Source: Takakia lepidozioides
Taxonomy: Eukaryota; Streptophyta; Takakiopsida; Takakiales; Takakiaceae
Direction of reading: 5' to 3'
DNA length: 64,000 nt
NCBI GenBank assembly: GCA_030704615.1
Contig: CM060732.1
Span: 54,789,053 to 54,853,052, forward strand
Part shown: positions 44,403-55,319 of the stretch, in pieces
Layout of the letters: every line of letters starts with the position of its first letter
Numbering within the stretch: position 1 is the first letter of the stretch
The notes under the pieces: generated by a model
Seen by the model: only the letters and a program-made list of their open reading frames with translations
Database searches by the model: none
What the model was told of the DNA's origin: nothing
Program-made: the position numbers and the translations under genes

Positions 44403-46717
44403 ATGGCCCCGAAGAGAAAGGCAGCAGCAGCGTCTCGTAAGGAAGAAAATGGAGAAGTGACAATGCCGAAGAAACGAGGTCGTCCTCCGCGTGTTCAACC
44501 TCCCCCTGCCATCCGGTCGCCATCTCCAGCGCGCTCTGCATCGCCAGCTTTGTCACCGTCTCCCTCCCCTCCGATTAAGAAGAAGCCTCCGAAGAAAGCT
44601 GTCAAGACTAAGTTGGCCGCCAAGAACAAGGTGCCTCCTGCTAAGAAAAGTTCGGAGGATAAGGAGGAAGGTAACGTGAACGGACATGGAGACGAAGACC
44701 AGGGCGAAGCTCCGGCTACTGAATCCCCTAGACCTTCGAGTGGAGCGCTAAAGTATATCGTCATCGAACACTGGTGTGTTGACTTCTCCTTGCATTACTT
44801 TCCCGTTGTTGCTCTTTTGAGTCCTCATTTGCATCTGTTGTCCATTAGGATTATAGGTGAGGATGACAAAACGTCTTTGCCAGACAGTGTGATCATCAGT
44901 GAGTATGTCTAATGATTTGACTATGCATATACTGTACAACCTAAGGTCATGGCTCAATGTCGCTTGCTGTGGTCTTACTTCCTTCATAAATTGGTGTAAG
45001 CTCAGCAGGTCGGGTTGTCTACTCGTGGTTGTCCTGCCTGTCATATTCACATGAATGATATTCTTGCATCATTGCATAGGAAGCCACAGACTAGTGCATC
45101 AGTGAGTAGCTGGAAAAACATGTAGGGTGTGAGATAATCTTAAGAAAGACTGCCACGGAAAACTGTTGTGGTCTTTGTTTGTCAGAACAAAAGTACTGGA
45201 ACTCTCAGATTAGGCAACTAAGATTCTCTTATGGCTATGGTGAAAGAAAGGTCTTGATCCTACTGCTCAAGCTTGTTCTACACCACAACCGGTACCAATG
45301 CTCACCTCTTGAGAGGCTTTGTGAATTGAACTGCACTTACAGCCATGTTATCCTTCAAGTGATCATGGTGGCCTTGTTTTTTTGTATCACAGCTGCACAT
45401 TTTCTACTCTGTCACTCTCTGACCTCACAATGAGTTGAAGCCAATGTATATGATGACTGACATTGCAGATGCAATGCTAACATTTTTCCTGAAAAATACT
45501 ATACTTCAGAAGAAGGGATGTCATAAAGTCTTTTTTTCCCTTTGATTGGTCAAGACACTCCGATGAAGCTTTAATGCCCTAGGCAACTATGAAACAAGGG
45601 AACAACTTTTGGTTGGACTTGTGCACTATTCCAGGGTATAAAGACATGGGATCTTCTTGGAGGAGAGCACAGCATGTAGGCCAATCTTTCTGTATTAAAA
45701 AACTCATTTGTATCTGAGATACATCCTGAGTGTTTAAGGGATGGTGATTTCTAAAACATGTACTTCTAATATGGCCATCACATGATAATTGAAGGCATTG
45801 ATGCCAAATCAGCTCATTAGCTGCAAGTTGGTTTTCACATCCACTTGAAAGCAGCAAAACTTCTGTCTAACAATCATTCTAGTTTGCTCTCTGCAAACCG
45901 TACATGTTTTGCTGCACAGGAAATTGTGAGACCCTGAATTGACCCTCAATCGTCCATGTACATCAAACTGAAATATAATGGGAGGTTCACTCACCAGTCT
46001 GTGTTCATGTGGGATGCTCGGTGCATATAGCAAGCAATGCCAGTCTTTCAAGACTCGAGCAGCAAAGATCCAGGATGCTCTTGAAAAATCTATACCTGGC
46101 TTGCACGTCTTGGTCAACCCTGATAAGGTTATGTACCTTTCCTTCCCTTTCCACTCTGACTGCCATGTTGATGGCTTGCTGATTTGATTACTGCTGCATG
46201 TGAAACTTGAGGTAGAAAGGGCTGACTGCACATCATGTTAAAGTATCACTCGAGTGCAAAGCAACACTGTAGCCCTCTTGTTGATCAAGTTGTGACATGT
46301 GGCTGTGGTGGCACTGCCAGCACACTAGAGATGTGTGGGTTGATTAGAGGCGTAGATAGACCAAGACAAGAGTGTAGCTTGTGAACTGCGCTAACAGTAC
46401 AGTCCCTCACCAGGTTTTAAGCAAGGTTAAGTCTTAGGTTTACTTGTAAGGGAAAGGAGAAAAGCAATCTCATAGGGTGCAAACAGTTCTGGTTGCCGAA
46501 GTACTGCCATAAAGCCTACACACCTACTGTGGGGCATGAGTAGTTTACTGTGGGGAAAAGTTATCCTTTCCCATTGGATCCCTTGTGGCTACTGTCATAA
46601 CGAGGCTGACAGCTGTAGTTGGCATGGGGCTCCTCGCTACTTGTCAATCATATGCAGCCAAGGAAGGGGTGCTTTGAAATCAGAGATGGAGATGGCAACA
46701 TCTTTGTGTCACTCAAG
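44403..46717 (+). CDS. Selenoprotein H-like protein, CxxC form (3' end not found)
   Basis: Exons are 44403-44773, 46031-46127 and 46658-46717, with consistent phases and GT-AG borders. The N-terminus is basic, with an AT-hook-like KKRGRPPR and Ser-Pro repeats, and suggests a nuclear protein. The thioredoxin-like core starts at YIVIEH; the redox motif CKQC is created across the first splice, followed by SFKTRAAKIQDALEK, LHVLVNPDK and PRKGCFEIRDGDG. This matches the Rdx/SelH family, where animals and some algae have CxxU. In this gene the U position is Cys (TGC). The last exon of the family (about 25-30 residues) was not identified; the open frame at 46911-46985 is a weak candidate. Intron 1 has 1257 bp. 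Confidence 0.85.
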
Positions 46718-49510
46718 GTACAGACTTCTTTGTACTTTTATCAACCCCCATCTTCGTCTGTTTACAGGGCTCTCTTGATGTGAGGTGGCAGTGCTTGGTA
46801 CCTTGTCTTGTACAGTCTAGCCCATTGGTACCACCACCTGACGTCAAATTCATAATTCTTGAACAGCTAGCCAATGGCTCAATTTCATAAGGATCTCCCT
46901 ATTCAGGAACTTATGCATGATGTCTTCACTCTCAAATCTCGTCCTAAGGCCCCTCCTCCAAAGGAGTATATCTAAGGGGAGCTTACAGCACATGGCCCGA
47001 GACTGCATAATTCAGGGGAAAGTTTTACTGCAATTGGGCCCAAAACTAGGCCTTAATGAACTGCCCAGATCCAGTCCCCCCAGATCAGCTGAAGGGATTG
47101 GGCCAAACCCCACCAATGCAAGAGATGTCCCTGAACTTGTTACCCGTCCCTTACGACGCAATAACAGTTTAGGGGACTTGGGTTGGACCGGTTTGGTAGC
47201 GAAAGAAGGACTGAAGTTTAATTAAATAACTAGACCCCAAGATAGTAGTGCCTATTCTTGGTATTGGGCTGTAGTCTGTAGAATAAGGGCCTGACTTGGC
47301 TCTTACCATTGCTTGGGAATCTTACCCTGGGTATTCGGGCTGTAGTAGAAAGCGCCCCTTAACTACAGTTTCTCAAACTGTCACACATTTACTGATCCAA
47401 AATCTACAAATGCCAACAAATTCCAAATTCCAATATTTTTGTCATTCGTGAGGAGACAGAGCATTACGATTTTGCACATGTAATTTCTATAAGGATTGGA
47501 TATGACAAACTCAACTGGGCCTTTTGGCTAATGGTTGAAACAAACACTTCGAAACTGTAGATCTCTACTCCATGCAGAAACCCCTGTTAGTAAATGTTAC
47601 ATTTGATGTTTTAGTAGGCAAAGTGGGGTAGTTTTCCCTAGGCAATGGACCTAGTGTATCATCCACTCTTCCAGACTGCAGGGTGAACACTTCAATCTAG
47701 ACTGCAGGGCTGTAACTACACCTCTGGGAGAAGCTGATGTCTTGTGGATTGCGAAATTGCTTCTCAAGAAAGTTTAGACCACCTCTAATCTTGGCAATCC
47801 ACATTTTCATCTTGTCAAAGAATCTTCATGTGTTCCTCGTGCAAGTAGTAGCACTCTTGGGTAAGAGTCTTGTTGGGTATTTATATAAAGCTTTCAGAGT
47901 GTATTCAGTCTGTCATTCAATGTCTTTTGACATGTGGTTTTGTGGTTGAGAATAGGATATGCCAAGACCTTTCAAAAAGCTTAAAGCTCTTGACCTCAAT
48001 GTCACGGCAGCAGATATTGTTGCAAAGCTGGGCATAACTGGTGCATGCTAAGGATGTGAGGGTAGTAGTTGAGCTGGAGAGGGAGCCTCTTCTGAGGTAA
48101 ACTAGTGGCATGCTCGAAGTGGAGGAGGCATAGTCTAGGAGAAGGTTCAACTTAAAAATGATCTGCTTAAACTTCATTCTTCGAGGCCCTGATGTGGCTA
48201 CACAATGCCTTAAAGTTCATTGTTCACTTTTTGTCTTCTGTTTTCCTCTTGAGATGCATGGGCTACATGGATGGTATGAGGTTTCTCGACTTTGTCAATG
48301 CCCGTTGAAGTTAGTGCAGATTGCAAATGTGACAAATACGTTGTTATAAGTGAGTTGAATAAGCGCACTAAAGAGGTTCAGAATTGATGACACCATGTAT
48401 TACCTAACAATCTTCCTTGTGGAGAATTTCTAGTATTGATTGTAAAGCATGTCCCTTTTGTTTTTCTGCACAGTCCAACAACACCACTCATTTCTATTAT
48501 GGTGCTCAATGCCACTTAGAACTTAAGTGCAATAAAACCTGCATTCCAGGTATGGAAATATGTGCATAGATTTCTCTCGTTGTGCTGAGCTTTGGATAGT
48601 TATAATGAAATGACATGAAATGCTCTCCATTATTAGCTTGCGGAACCGTTCGCGCTGCAGGAGGATCTTGCATCAATGAATTGCTGTGGCAAAGACTGAC
48701 CCCTACAGATAATTGGTTGGTTTCATATTATTCTCTATTGAAAGGAGTCGATCAACGAACCATAGGTGCTTTTGCTTTCGGACAGTGGCAAATATATTCC
48801 AACCCCTAGGAAAACCTCCATGTCTTTCTGTGAAGGGAGACTGGCGAATAATTTGTAACAAAATCCAGAGAAAAACTAGGTTTATTAGTTACGAAGAGAC
48901 CGATGAGCAGTTGAGACGATCAAAGCTACCAAATCTTCTAAGGTCGGTCGGCTCTACTGGTTGCCTTGATGAGTCTACAGCTGATGGGATGCTAAAGACC
49001 CTAACCTCTTGGCCAAGTCTCGGAGGTGATTTACAGTCTACTTGGAGGTTCCATCGTGCCCAAAAGTATTAGAAACCTTTCCCACAGCTACTTTTTGTTC
49101 ACCTCTCATTCTGTCACAAATCTGCTCGGATTCACTAATTGAGACTTATGAATCAAAATCTTACAAGAGTAAGGTACACACAATGGATGTGACGTTCAAA
49201 AAATTTCATGGTTGGGACTTGTCAGGCTACAAATGCAAGATGTGGTTTGTACGTATGTGGCCCATCAAACCATGTGTGAATGTCTAAAATCCTTCAGTAA
49301 TTTGAACATAGTCTGGGTTAGTGCCAGTGCCTAGTTGATACAGAAATCAGCTCTCCGTCCCCTCATCAACTCGTCCTCTCTCACCTGTCCTCAAGCTTCA
49401 ATGTCTCCTCAAACTTGAAGCGGCCAGGCAAGACAGGTCAGATTGGATCGGTGGGAGCGGCCTCAGGGCTGAGCTGAGCTGCCAGATCCTTCACCTGCGA
49501 ACCCTTGCCC
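46718..49510. other. No supported gene apart from a possible last SelH exon
   Basis: Frames such as 46917-47225 and 48713-49072 have no recognisable domains or clear splice context. A trace of a LINE A-like tail occurs near 48605 (ATGAAATGACATGAAATG). Confidence 0.4.
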
Positions 49511-49798
49511 CTAAACTGAAACAATTTCCCCCATGCCGATTTCCCCTACATTTGAACGGAACCATTGAGAACCAGAAAACTGTTTCAACATGTATTCCAG
49601 CCGTGCACGCTCTCTCTTGCAATCTTCACTGCTGGCGATGGGACGAGAAAACCCAAAATCAATCAAACGAACTCCCTGCCCTCTCTTTACAACCAAGATA
49701 TTATTGCACTGGATGTCCCCATGAAGAATTCCAGATTTATGCACAACATTGAGTGCATCAAATGTCTCCTTAATGGCGTGAGAAAACACGGAGAGCAA
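49511..49798 (-). CDS. Protein-kinase-like fragment, C-lobe only
   Basis: An open frame of 95 residues has GILHGDIQCNNILVV, a catalytic loop with HGD in place of HRD and the Asn that binds metal, then VRLIDFGFSR with the DFG motif. The N-lobe with glycine loop and lysine is absent from the frame. The piece resembles the HGDI-type kinases that occur as large families in plants and fungi. It may be one exon of a gene extending to the right on the minus strand, or a relic. No splice partners were identified. Confidence 0.65.
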   Translation of the reverse strand: MLSVFSHAIKETFDALNVVHKSGILHGDIQCNNILVVKRGQGVRLIDFGFSRPIASSEDCKRERARLEYMLKQFSGSQWFRSNVGEIGMGEIVSV

Positions 49799-50281
49799 TC
49801 AGAGATAGGAGACCAGAATTCAGAGCGAGAGGGCGAGAGGGACTGAGCGAGAGTAGAGGGAATGAGCACACATGTGAGCCTCCCTGGGGGTAGTCATAAA
49901 CCTAAAATCCAACTAGGAATTACCACCAGGCTTAAAGTCATCAAACCAAACCCTAACAGTGATCGATCCGCACCGTTGGATCTACGAATCTGACGGCATG
50001 AAGTTACAAATTCTGTGCACCAATTCGTCCACTTTCGTTCATCCAATCTGGTCGTTCACTTCTCCTCGTTCATCCGTTCATTTATCGTCTTGATTGCAAT
50101 AACCATCCATTAGAACCCCGTGGCCAGGGAACGGAGCTTTGGATTTATCCGTGTAATTCCATTAACGATATTTAAGTCGGAGATGGTTTATATACTAGGC
50201 CTCAAAAGAAAATTGTGATGCAAAAAAACTGGGTCCAACTTTTAAAACCTTCTTACTCTCTGGCATATTTGGAAATCCAGG

Positions 50282-50641
50282 TGTGCTAATTGGTATGACT
50301 CCGAATTCCCTTGTCTTAGAGCGGTGCTTAAGAGGATCTTCTTTGATCTATGGGTTGAGGGGAGGAAGGCATGGGGGCGGGTGGTGGCAGCTCTTTGCAG
50401 ATGTTCTCAAGCGAAACGGACCAAGCTATTTCAAGAGTTCGACAATTCGTGGGAGTGGCGAGACATCATCTGCACCAAAGATGGGGATAAATGCACTTTC
50501 CACTCATCCAATGAGGGCCCCTCTAGCCCCTGGCCATCGCCTCTGGACTTCGAGGAAGACATTAATTGGAAACACAGGAAGAACAGGAACTCAAAGATTA
50601 AGGCTCACCTTAATTTCGAAGCCCTTAGAACCAAGCGCTAG
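50282..50641 (+). CDS. Unrecognised exon, probably terminal
   Basis: The frame is open from an acceptor-like AATCCAG (ending 50280) to TAG at 50639-50641, about 119 codons. The product has FFDLWVEGRKAWGR, a Trp-rich centre (FDNSWEWRD) and a basic tail. I recognise no domain. Upstream exons were not found. Confidence 0.35.
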   Translation, partial: CANWYDSEFPCLRAVLKRIFFDLWVEGRKAWGRVVAALCRCSQAKRTKLFQEFDNSWEWRDIICTKDGDKCTFHSSNEGPSSPWPSPLDFEEDINWKHRKNRNSKIKAHLNFEALRTKR

Positions 50642-51199
50642 GCGGCGGTTTGGTTAATCTGTTCTCCCTTGCATTGTTGGTTCTGCAGGCTCGCTGATTT
50701 GCTGATGGCATAGATGGTGGAATCTTCTTCTTAGATTTATGCCTTGGTGGTTAGTTCTCAGGTCTGGTTTTAAAGCTGCCGTTTCTTTCAGTAAACCATG
50801 ACTGGTGTCTTACCTCCCCGTTGTGGCTCTGTTTTGCTTCAGGCATAGATGGTAGAACCGTTGTACAAAAAGACGAGCGCTGAAGAGATCTTTTGCAATT
50901 TGCGAGGCACTGAAGGGGTGGGCGTGGACAAAGGCTTTGAATTGGCATTGTGGATCACACAGATTTGAACTTAAAAAGAAGCTAGCTTGATTTTGATTTC
51001 TTCAGATGTTTGAATTGTGAACTGGCCGGATCACAAGAACCATAGCAGGGTTGCTTATAACAAGGAACTTATGTCTTTGTCCCGTGGCACTATGGTGGGA
51101 AACACGTTATATTTCCCTGATAGATAGAGGTAGTTATGTAGGCAATGTTGAAATCCCATTATTATCTAGGGAATAAAAACTAGTATACAAGGATATCAA

Positions 51200-51845
51200 C
51201 GCCTCTCATTGTTTAATAATAGGGTCATGAATGTACGGGCGGGCCCCGCCAGTACGACCCTTGGGGTGAGCTCGTAAGCCCACCGCCCATTCACCGGGTT
51301 GGCGAGATTCTGAAATTTTTCGAAATCCTTGTTAATCTACCGTGGCAGACCTTCTAGCGGACTGGGCAGACCCTCCAACAGACCGACTCCAACCTTCTAG
51401 CAGACCCTCCGGCACTCCGGCAGACCGACAAGCGGACTGGCACCTCTCCAGCAGACTAGGCAGACCCTTCGACAAAATATATATTTAATAACACACATTA
51501 CTGCCACAATACAACATAACGAGATTTGAACACCATACCTCGTGTTTATCATTCATTGCTCTTAACCACATTCATTGCTCTTAACCACCACACTACCCAC
51601 CACTTTCTAAAAATCTTTGCAATAACTAATGCTTTATGTGCATATTGTGGGCCCCAGCAGACTAGCTCATGTGTTTTGTGGGCCGGAGACCAGCTTGCCG
51701 AGCATACCCACAAGCAGACTGGCGGGGATTGGCGGGGTCCGGGTAGGGGCGCTCCCACCCTCCGCGGACCCCTCTGCCACACGCGGGCCCCGCCACAGCC
51801 ACACGCGCGGGCATTCATGACCCTATTATTGTTAAATGAGAAGCG
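51200..51845. mobile_element. Terminal-inverted-repeat (MITE-like) element
   Basis: The ends are inverted copies: left CCTCTCATTGTTTAATAATA then GGGTCATGAATG, right the reverse complement with small changes, about 35 bp. Flanks carry the direct repeat ATATCAACG at 51193-51201 and 51846-51854, a likely 9-bp target duplication (7 to 9 bp depending on the exact end). A 9-bp duplication would fit Mutator-like elements and 8 bp hAT. The interior is GC-rich with many CAGACC/GCAGAC motifs (about 51347-51475) and no transposase, so the element is non-autonomous. Confidence 0.7.
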
Positions 51846-52310
51846 ATATCAACGTCCCTCCCAGTAAAGATTAGTCTCTACATGGGAAAATATCCTTTCA
51901 ACCGACATTCTCATAAGAAATGGGGGAATCTACAATTTCTCATGGGAAAATTTTGAAAATATCACATTTTTGCACTGGACTTCAACATACAACAATGGGA
52001 TTTCGGTCAAAATTAATCCAAGAGGGGATGTTGTAGAGTCTTGTAAACATAATTGTTTAGAGGCGAAAACTCAACTCAGACAACTTCAAATAATTCAAAA
52101 GTGTCTTTCCAACTTCAGCACATACTCAAAAAGAAAATCCTGCCTATATTATTCTTAGTTGGAGTAGAGATGGTGTGGTTGGAGTCGCCTCGATTATACC
52201 AAAATCTGCTTTTTAAGATCACCTTCTCGTAATATGCTTGAAAGCGGTAAAGGAGGTGTTGACGAGATGGCAGGGAGAGTAGACACAGAGCGGGAAGTAA
52301 CGAGAGAGCT

Positions 52311-52409
52311 ATGGCGGCTGACGAGCTCGCTAAGTCCACGATAGTCATGACTAGAGTGGCGGCAGTGCCAGCTTGCAAGGGGAATAGGAAGAGAAAAAAG
52401 CAAAAATAG
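52311..52409 (+). CDS. Small ORF next to the LTR (uncertain)
   Basis: A 32-codon frame starts MAADELAKSTIV and ends with a very basic GNRKRKKQK. It sits 19 bp left of the partial LTR. It looks like the start of a nuclear protein gene but no continuation was found, so it may be chance. Confidence 0.2.
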   Translation: MAADELAKSTIVMTRVAAVPACKGNRKRKKQK

Positions 52410-52427
52410 GGGAACCCTAAAAAGATA

Positions 52428-52512
52428 TGTCGTGCGCATACGTATCGCTACACAACTACATCGCTGTCCAAACTACACCACACATATATGGACAATAAAG
52501 TAGTCTGCCACA
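52428..52512 (-). repeat. Partial LTR abutting the full LTR
   Basis: These 85 bp match 52866-52950 of the full LTR at all but one position (ACAATAAAG versus ACAACAAAG). The fragment corresponds to the 5' end of the LTR on the minus strand and is separated from the full LTR by one base. Confidence 0.9.
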
Positions 52513-52513
52513 A

Positions 52514-52950
52514 TGATAGAAACTAAACTCACACTATTGACACAGAAACACTCAATACAACACAATCACTCATTAAAACTACGAGTCGAGCCAGAGGCAC
52601 CCCAAGCTATGGGGACTCCACCCCACAACATCTTATTCTCCCTTCATAAGCACACTTAGATTCTAAGCAGTGAAGGAGCTCGGTCGTGCAGGCTCAACTC
52701 GAGAGAGATGAGCCGCACGACTGACGCTCTCGTGAAGATAAGATGGTTCAGGTGTCAAGCTAAACTTGACACCTAACTTAACACTTGAACTAAATTCAAG
52801 TGTTAAATACAAATAACTAGCTTTATTCTAGTTAGTTTCACACTGTGTTTATTTAACTTGACAGCTGTCGTGCGCATACGTATCGCTACACAACTACATC
52901 GCTGTCCAAACTACACCACACATATATGGACAACAAAGTAGTCTGCCACA
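52514..52950 (-). repeat. 3' LTR (437 bp)
   Basis: On the minus strand it begins TGTGGCAGACTACTTTG and ends GTTTAGTTTCTATCA, thus TG...CA ends. The outer 19 bp recur at 63982-64000, the inner edge of the other LTR. Four inverted repeats lie inside. Confidence 0.85.
52683..52834. repeat. Four hairpins in the LTR
   Basis: Stem pairs: GTCGTGC/GCACGAC plus GGCTCA/TGAGCC (52683-52721); AGGTGTCAAG/CTTGACACCT (52750-52774); TTAACACTTGAA/TTCAAGTGTTAA (52778-52806); TAACTAG/CTAGTTA (52814-52834). The second and third share the loop CTAAA. All stems are perfect apart from one bulged base in the first. Confidence 0.9.
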
Positions 52951-52951
52951 A

Positions 52952-52963
52952 TCGCCCCCCTAG
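52952..52963 (-). promoter_or_regulatory. Polypurine tract
   Basis: The minus strand reads CTAGGGGGGCGA then the LTR start after one more base. This is the expected plus-strand primer site next to a 3' LTR. Confidence 0.75.
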
Positions 52964-53219
52964 CTGGTGGATAGGTCTCTCTAACTCCAGATAGCTACAA
53001 GATGTAATAGCCACAGCCATACTAAGTCCTCTATCACTGTCCCTATTGTACTCAAACTCTATAGACCAAGAGGCCGGGTACAAGAGTAGCCCCATCGTTA
53101 GTCGTCGTCTTGCAATCTGTGAACTTGAGTCAGGATCTCGTGTGTTCAAGGTCTCCTAGTAGTTTGGCCTTGCATTTCTTGTTAGTCTTCCATGGTTGTA
53201 TCCACTCCCACTATCCAAT

Positions 53220-53354
53220 GCAATGCGGATATAACCAATCCCCATCAGGAACCATCTCAAGAGGCGGAGTCAAACATCCCATATGTCAACCTCTAGAGCA
53301 TCGGTCACACACCAGCATGGTGGCTGCCCCTCTAGCAGACCCACACAACATGCA
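53220..53354 (-). pseudogene. PHD finger at the integrase C-terminus (two lesions)
   Basis: The frame reads CMLC, 11 residues, CDRC, four positions, HMGC, 14 residues, then Y-P-H-C. This is the C4HC3 spacing of a PHD finger. Two key positions are damaged: the aromatic position before His is a TGA stop (53286-53288; one change from TGG), and the seventh ligand is Tyr (TAT; one change from TGT). The polyprotein frame then ends with TAG at 53211-53213. PHD fingers bind histone H3 tails. In chromoviruses a chromodomain holds this place. Confidence 0.8.
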
Positions 53355-54777
53355 CCTCAAACTTGCAGGTACCACTGCCAGGATTGGATCAATCCTGCCA
53401 TCGACATTCGGAAGGTGACATGGCGCACAATTACGCACATGGTCCTTCCAAGTTATGCCATCCCGACCCTCCAAGATCAAGACGCCTGAGGGCAATACCT
53501 CTCGAACCCTCAAAATAACACGTCCTGCAGTCACATCCAAGGTCGTAGGAGCAGTCTGCTGTAGATAAACATAGTCACCAGGGTTAAATCTCCGGATCCC
53601 AGGACGATAGCCCCCACCACGTATGGTAGCATACCTCAATGTATCATGATATTGTACAATGGCAAGATTCTCGAAAGCCATAGGCATGACTTTCTTGAAC
53701 AACTCTGCACGCTGAACACATACACGTGCCCACATATCCGGATCATCAAGGTTAAGAACTGTAGCAGCTTCTCTACGAATGGATGTAGGCAGGCTCTCGG
53801 CCAAAGAGAAGAAAGTAGGGTGAGAAGGAGGCAAGTGATGCTTGCTTGCTGAACCTGTAGCCCATGGCTAACCAGGGTAACTGAAGGTCCCAATCTCCTA
53901 GGTGTCCCTTCTGCAAGCCATACTTGCGCAAACCCCTCTTTACTGTCTGAACAACTCTCTCTGCCAAGCCATCGGCCTCAGGATGATCCCGAGAAGTGGT
54001 GCGGTGGTCTACCAAGGCCTTGTCATACAAAGCCTGAAACTCCCCCAAGAACTCTCTCCCTTGGTCCGTGAGTACCTCAGTTGGAGCACCGAATCGGCTA
54101 AGTACACAATCCAAGAATGCATACGCAGCTCCCTCACTAGCCTTATTAGGCAATGGAACCAACTCGATCCACTTGGAGAAGTGCTCCACCATCACCAACA
54201 CGTACTTGTTGTGGCGCATGGTCAGTGGCAATGGCCCTGCGAAGTCAAGACTTCACCTGTAGCCCAATCCCATGATCGGAAGAGGGTGCAATTGTGGAGT
54301 AGGGGCGTTGAATGAAGCGCGCACCCTGTCACACCATGCACCTAGCCACAATTGTTGCATCTCTGTGTGCATACCACGCCACCAATACTGCCCCTACAAT
54401 AGACTATGAGTGCGTCGCACCCCAAAATGCCCCAACTCCTCATGGGCATGCCGCACTAACCGTGCCTGCTGTGTTGGGTGAGGCACAATCCTCACTCGAC
54501 CATCCTCCCACACTCGGAGCAAGTGTGTCCCCTCCCACTTGAACCTCTTGGCTTGTTGTAGGATCCGATCCCTCTCCTTGGCAGTCAAAGTGGCTACCGT
54601 CTCCAGTGCGAGGTAGTCCAACACAGCTGAATCCTCATGTATATCTTTGGCCCCTTGCTCATTGCTGGCCTTAGGGTCCTCAGACACTTGATCTACAGTC
54701 ATCCCTGTTGCAGGTCCAACCTGGCCTTCCGCTGCCAAGATACACAGAAATGCAGATGCATGCCATCCGGGCACCAT
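53286..54777 (-). CDS. Retrotransposon integrase (interrupted)
   Basis: The frames 54777-54394, 54231-53773 and 53834-53286 cover the integrase. The zinc-binding N-terminus has HAHEELGHFGVRRTH; its first Cys appears lost (AWCDRV remains). The catalytic core has DFAGPLP (first Asp, just before 54231), LTDQGREF (second Asp) and HPEADGLAERVVQTVK (Glu). The C-terminal part has RRFNPGDYVYLQQ and RVILRVREVLPSG, the SH3-like GPY/F-type region, then runs into the PHD finger. Stops near 54394 and 54250 and a frameshift near 53800 break it. It would insert the element cDNA into chromosomes. Confidence 0.92.
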
Positions 54778-54819
54778 CTCCTCGTCTGTCTCACCATGCC
54801 ACCAAGCTCCAGTGTCATC

Positions 54820-55308
54820 CTACTGGCTCGTGCATGGATTGCGACTCAACCCATCTGCATCCCGATTGACCAAACCCGGTCGATGCATAACCTGAAAGTC
54901 ATACTCTTGAAGGATGAGTGCCCACCGTGCAAGCTTCCCCGTAAGCTTGTCTGACTCCATCAACCACTTGAGTGGTTGGTGATCCGTGACAAGGGTGAAG
55001 AGATTGCCGTATAGATAGCACCTGAAATGTGCCACGGCCCACACTGCAGCTAAGCATTCTCCCTCATATGAGCTATACTTAGACTCTGCAGCGTTGTTCG
55101 AGCGGCTAGCATAAGCCACTATGAACTCTCTTCCCTCATCATCCACATGTGTGAGCACCGCTCCAAGCCCCAGCATGCTCCAATCTGTATGCAGCTGAAA
55201 AGGACGCCCCCTGATAGGTCGTCTCAAGATGGGCGCCGAGGTCAACCTCGCCTTGAGCTCTTGAAAAGCTTGTTCTTGCTCATCTTCCCACTGCCACTCT
55301 TGGTCCAC
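54820..55308 (-). CDS. Retrotransposon RNase H
   Basis: An open frame of 162 residues. It begins with the connection WQWEDEQEQAFQELK, then the RNase H strand FQLHTDWSMLGLGAVL (Asp), SSYEGECLAAVWAV (Glu), LVTDHQPLKWL (Asp) and RPGLVNRDADGLSR (last Asp). All four catalytic acids are present. It removes the RNA strand during reverse transcription. It is fused to the RT upstream in an intact element; here a one-base insertion (TTTTG, near 55370) separates them. Confidence 0.93.
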   Translation of the reverse strand: MDQEWQWEDEQEQAFQELKARLTSAPILRRPIRGRPFQLHTDWSMLGLGAVLTHVDDEGREFIVAYASRSNNAAESKYSSYEGECLAAVWAVAHFRCYLYGNLFTLVTDHQPLKWLMESDKLTGKLARWALILQEYDFQVMHRPGLVNRDADGLSRNPCTSQ

Positions 55309-55319
55309 CTTGGTCAGTT

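Noticed and set aside
46917-47225. Frame as the last exon of the SelH-like gene
   Set aside because: Its sequence does not resemble the expected C-terminal part of the family, and no splice join with 46717 could be shown.
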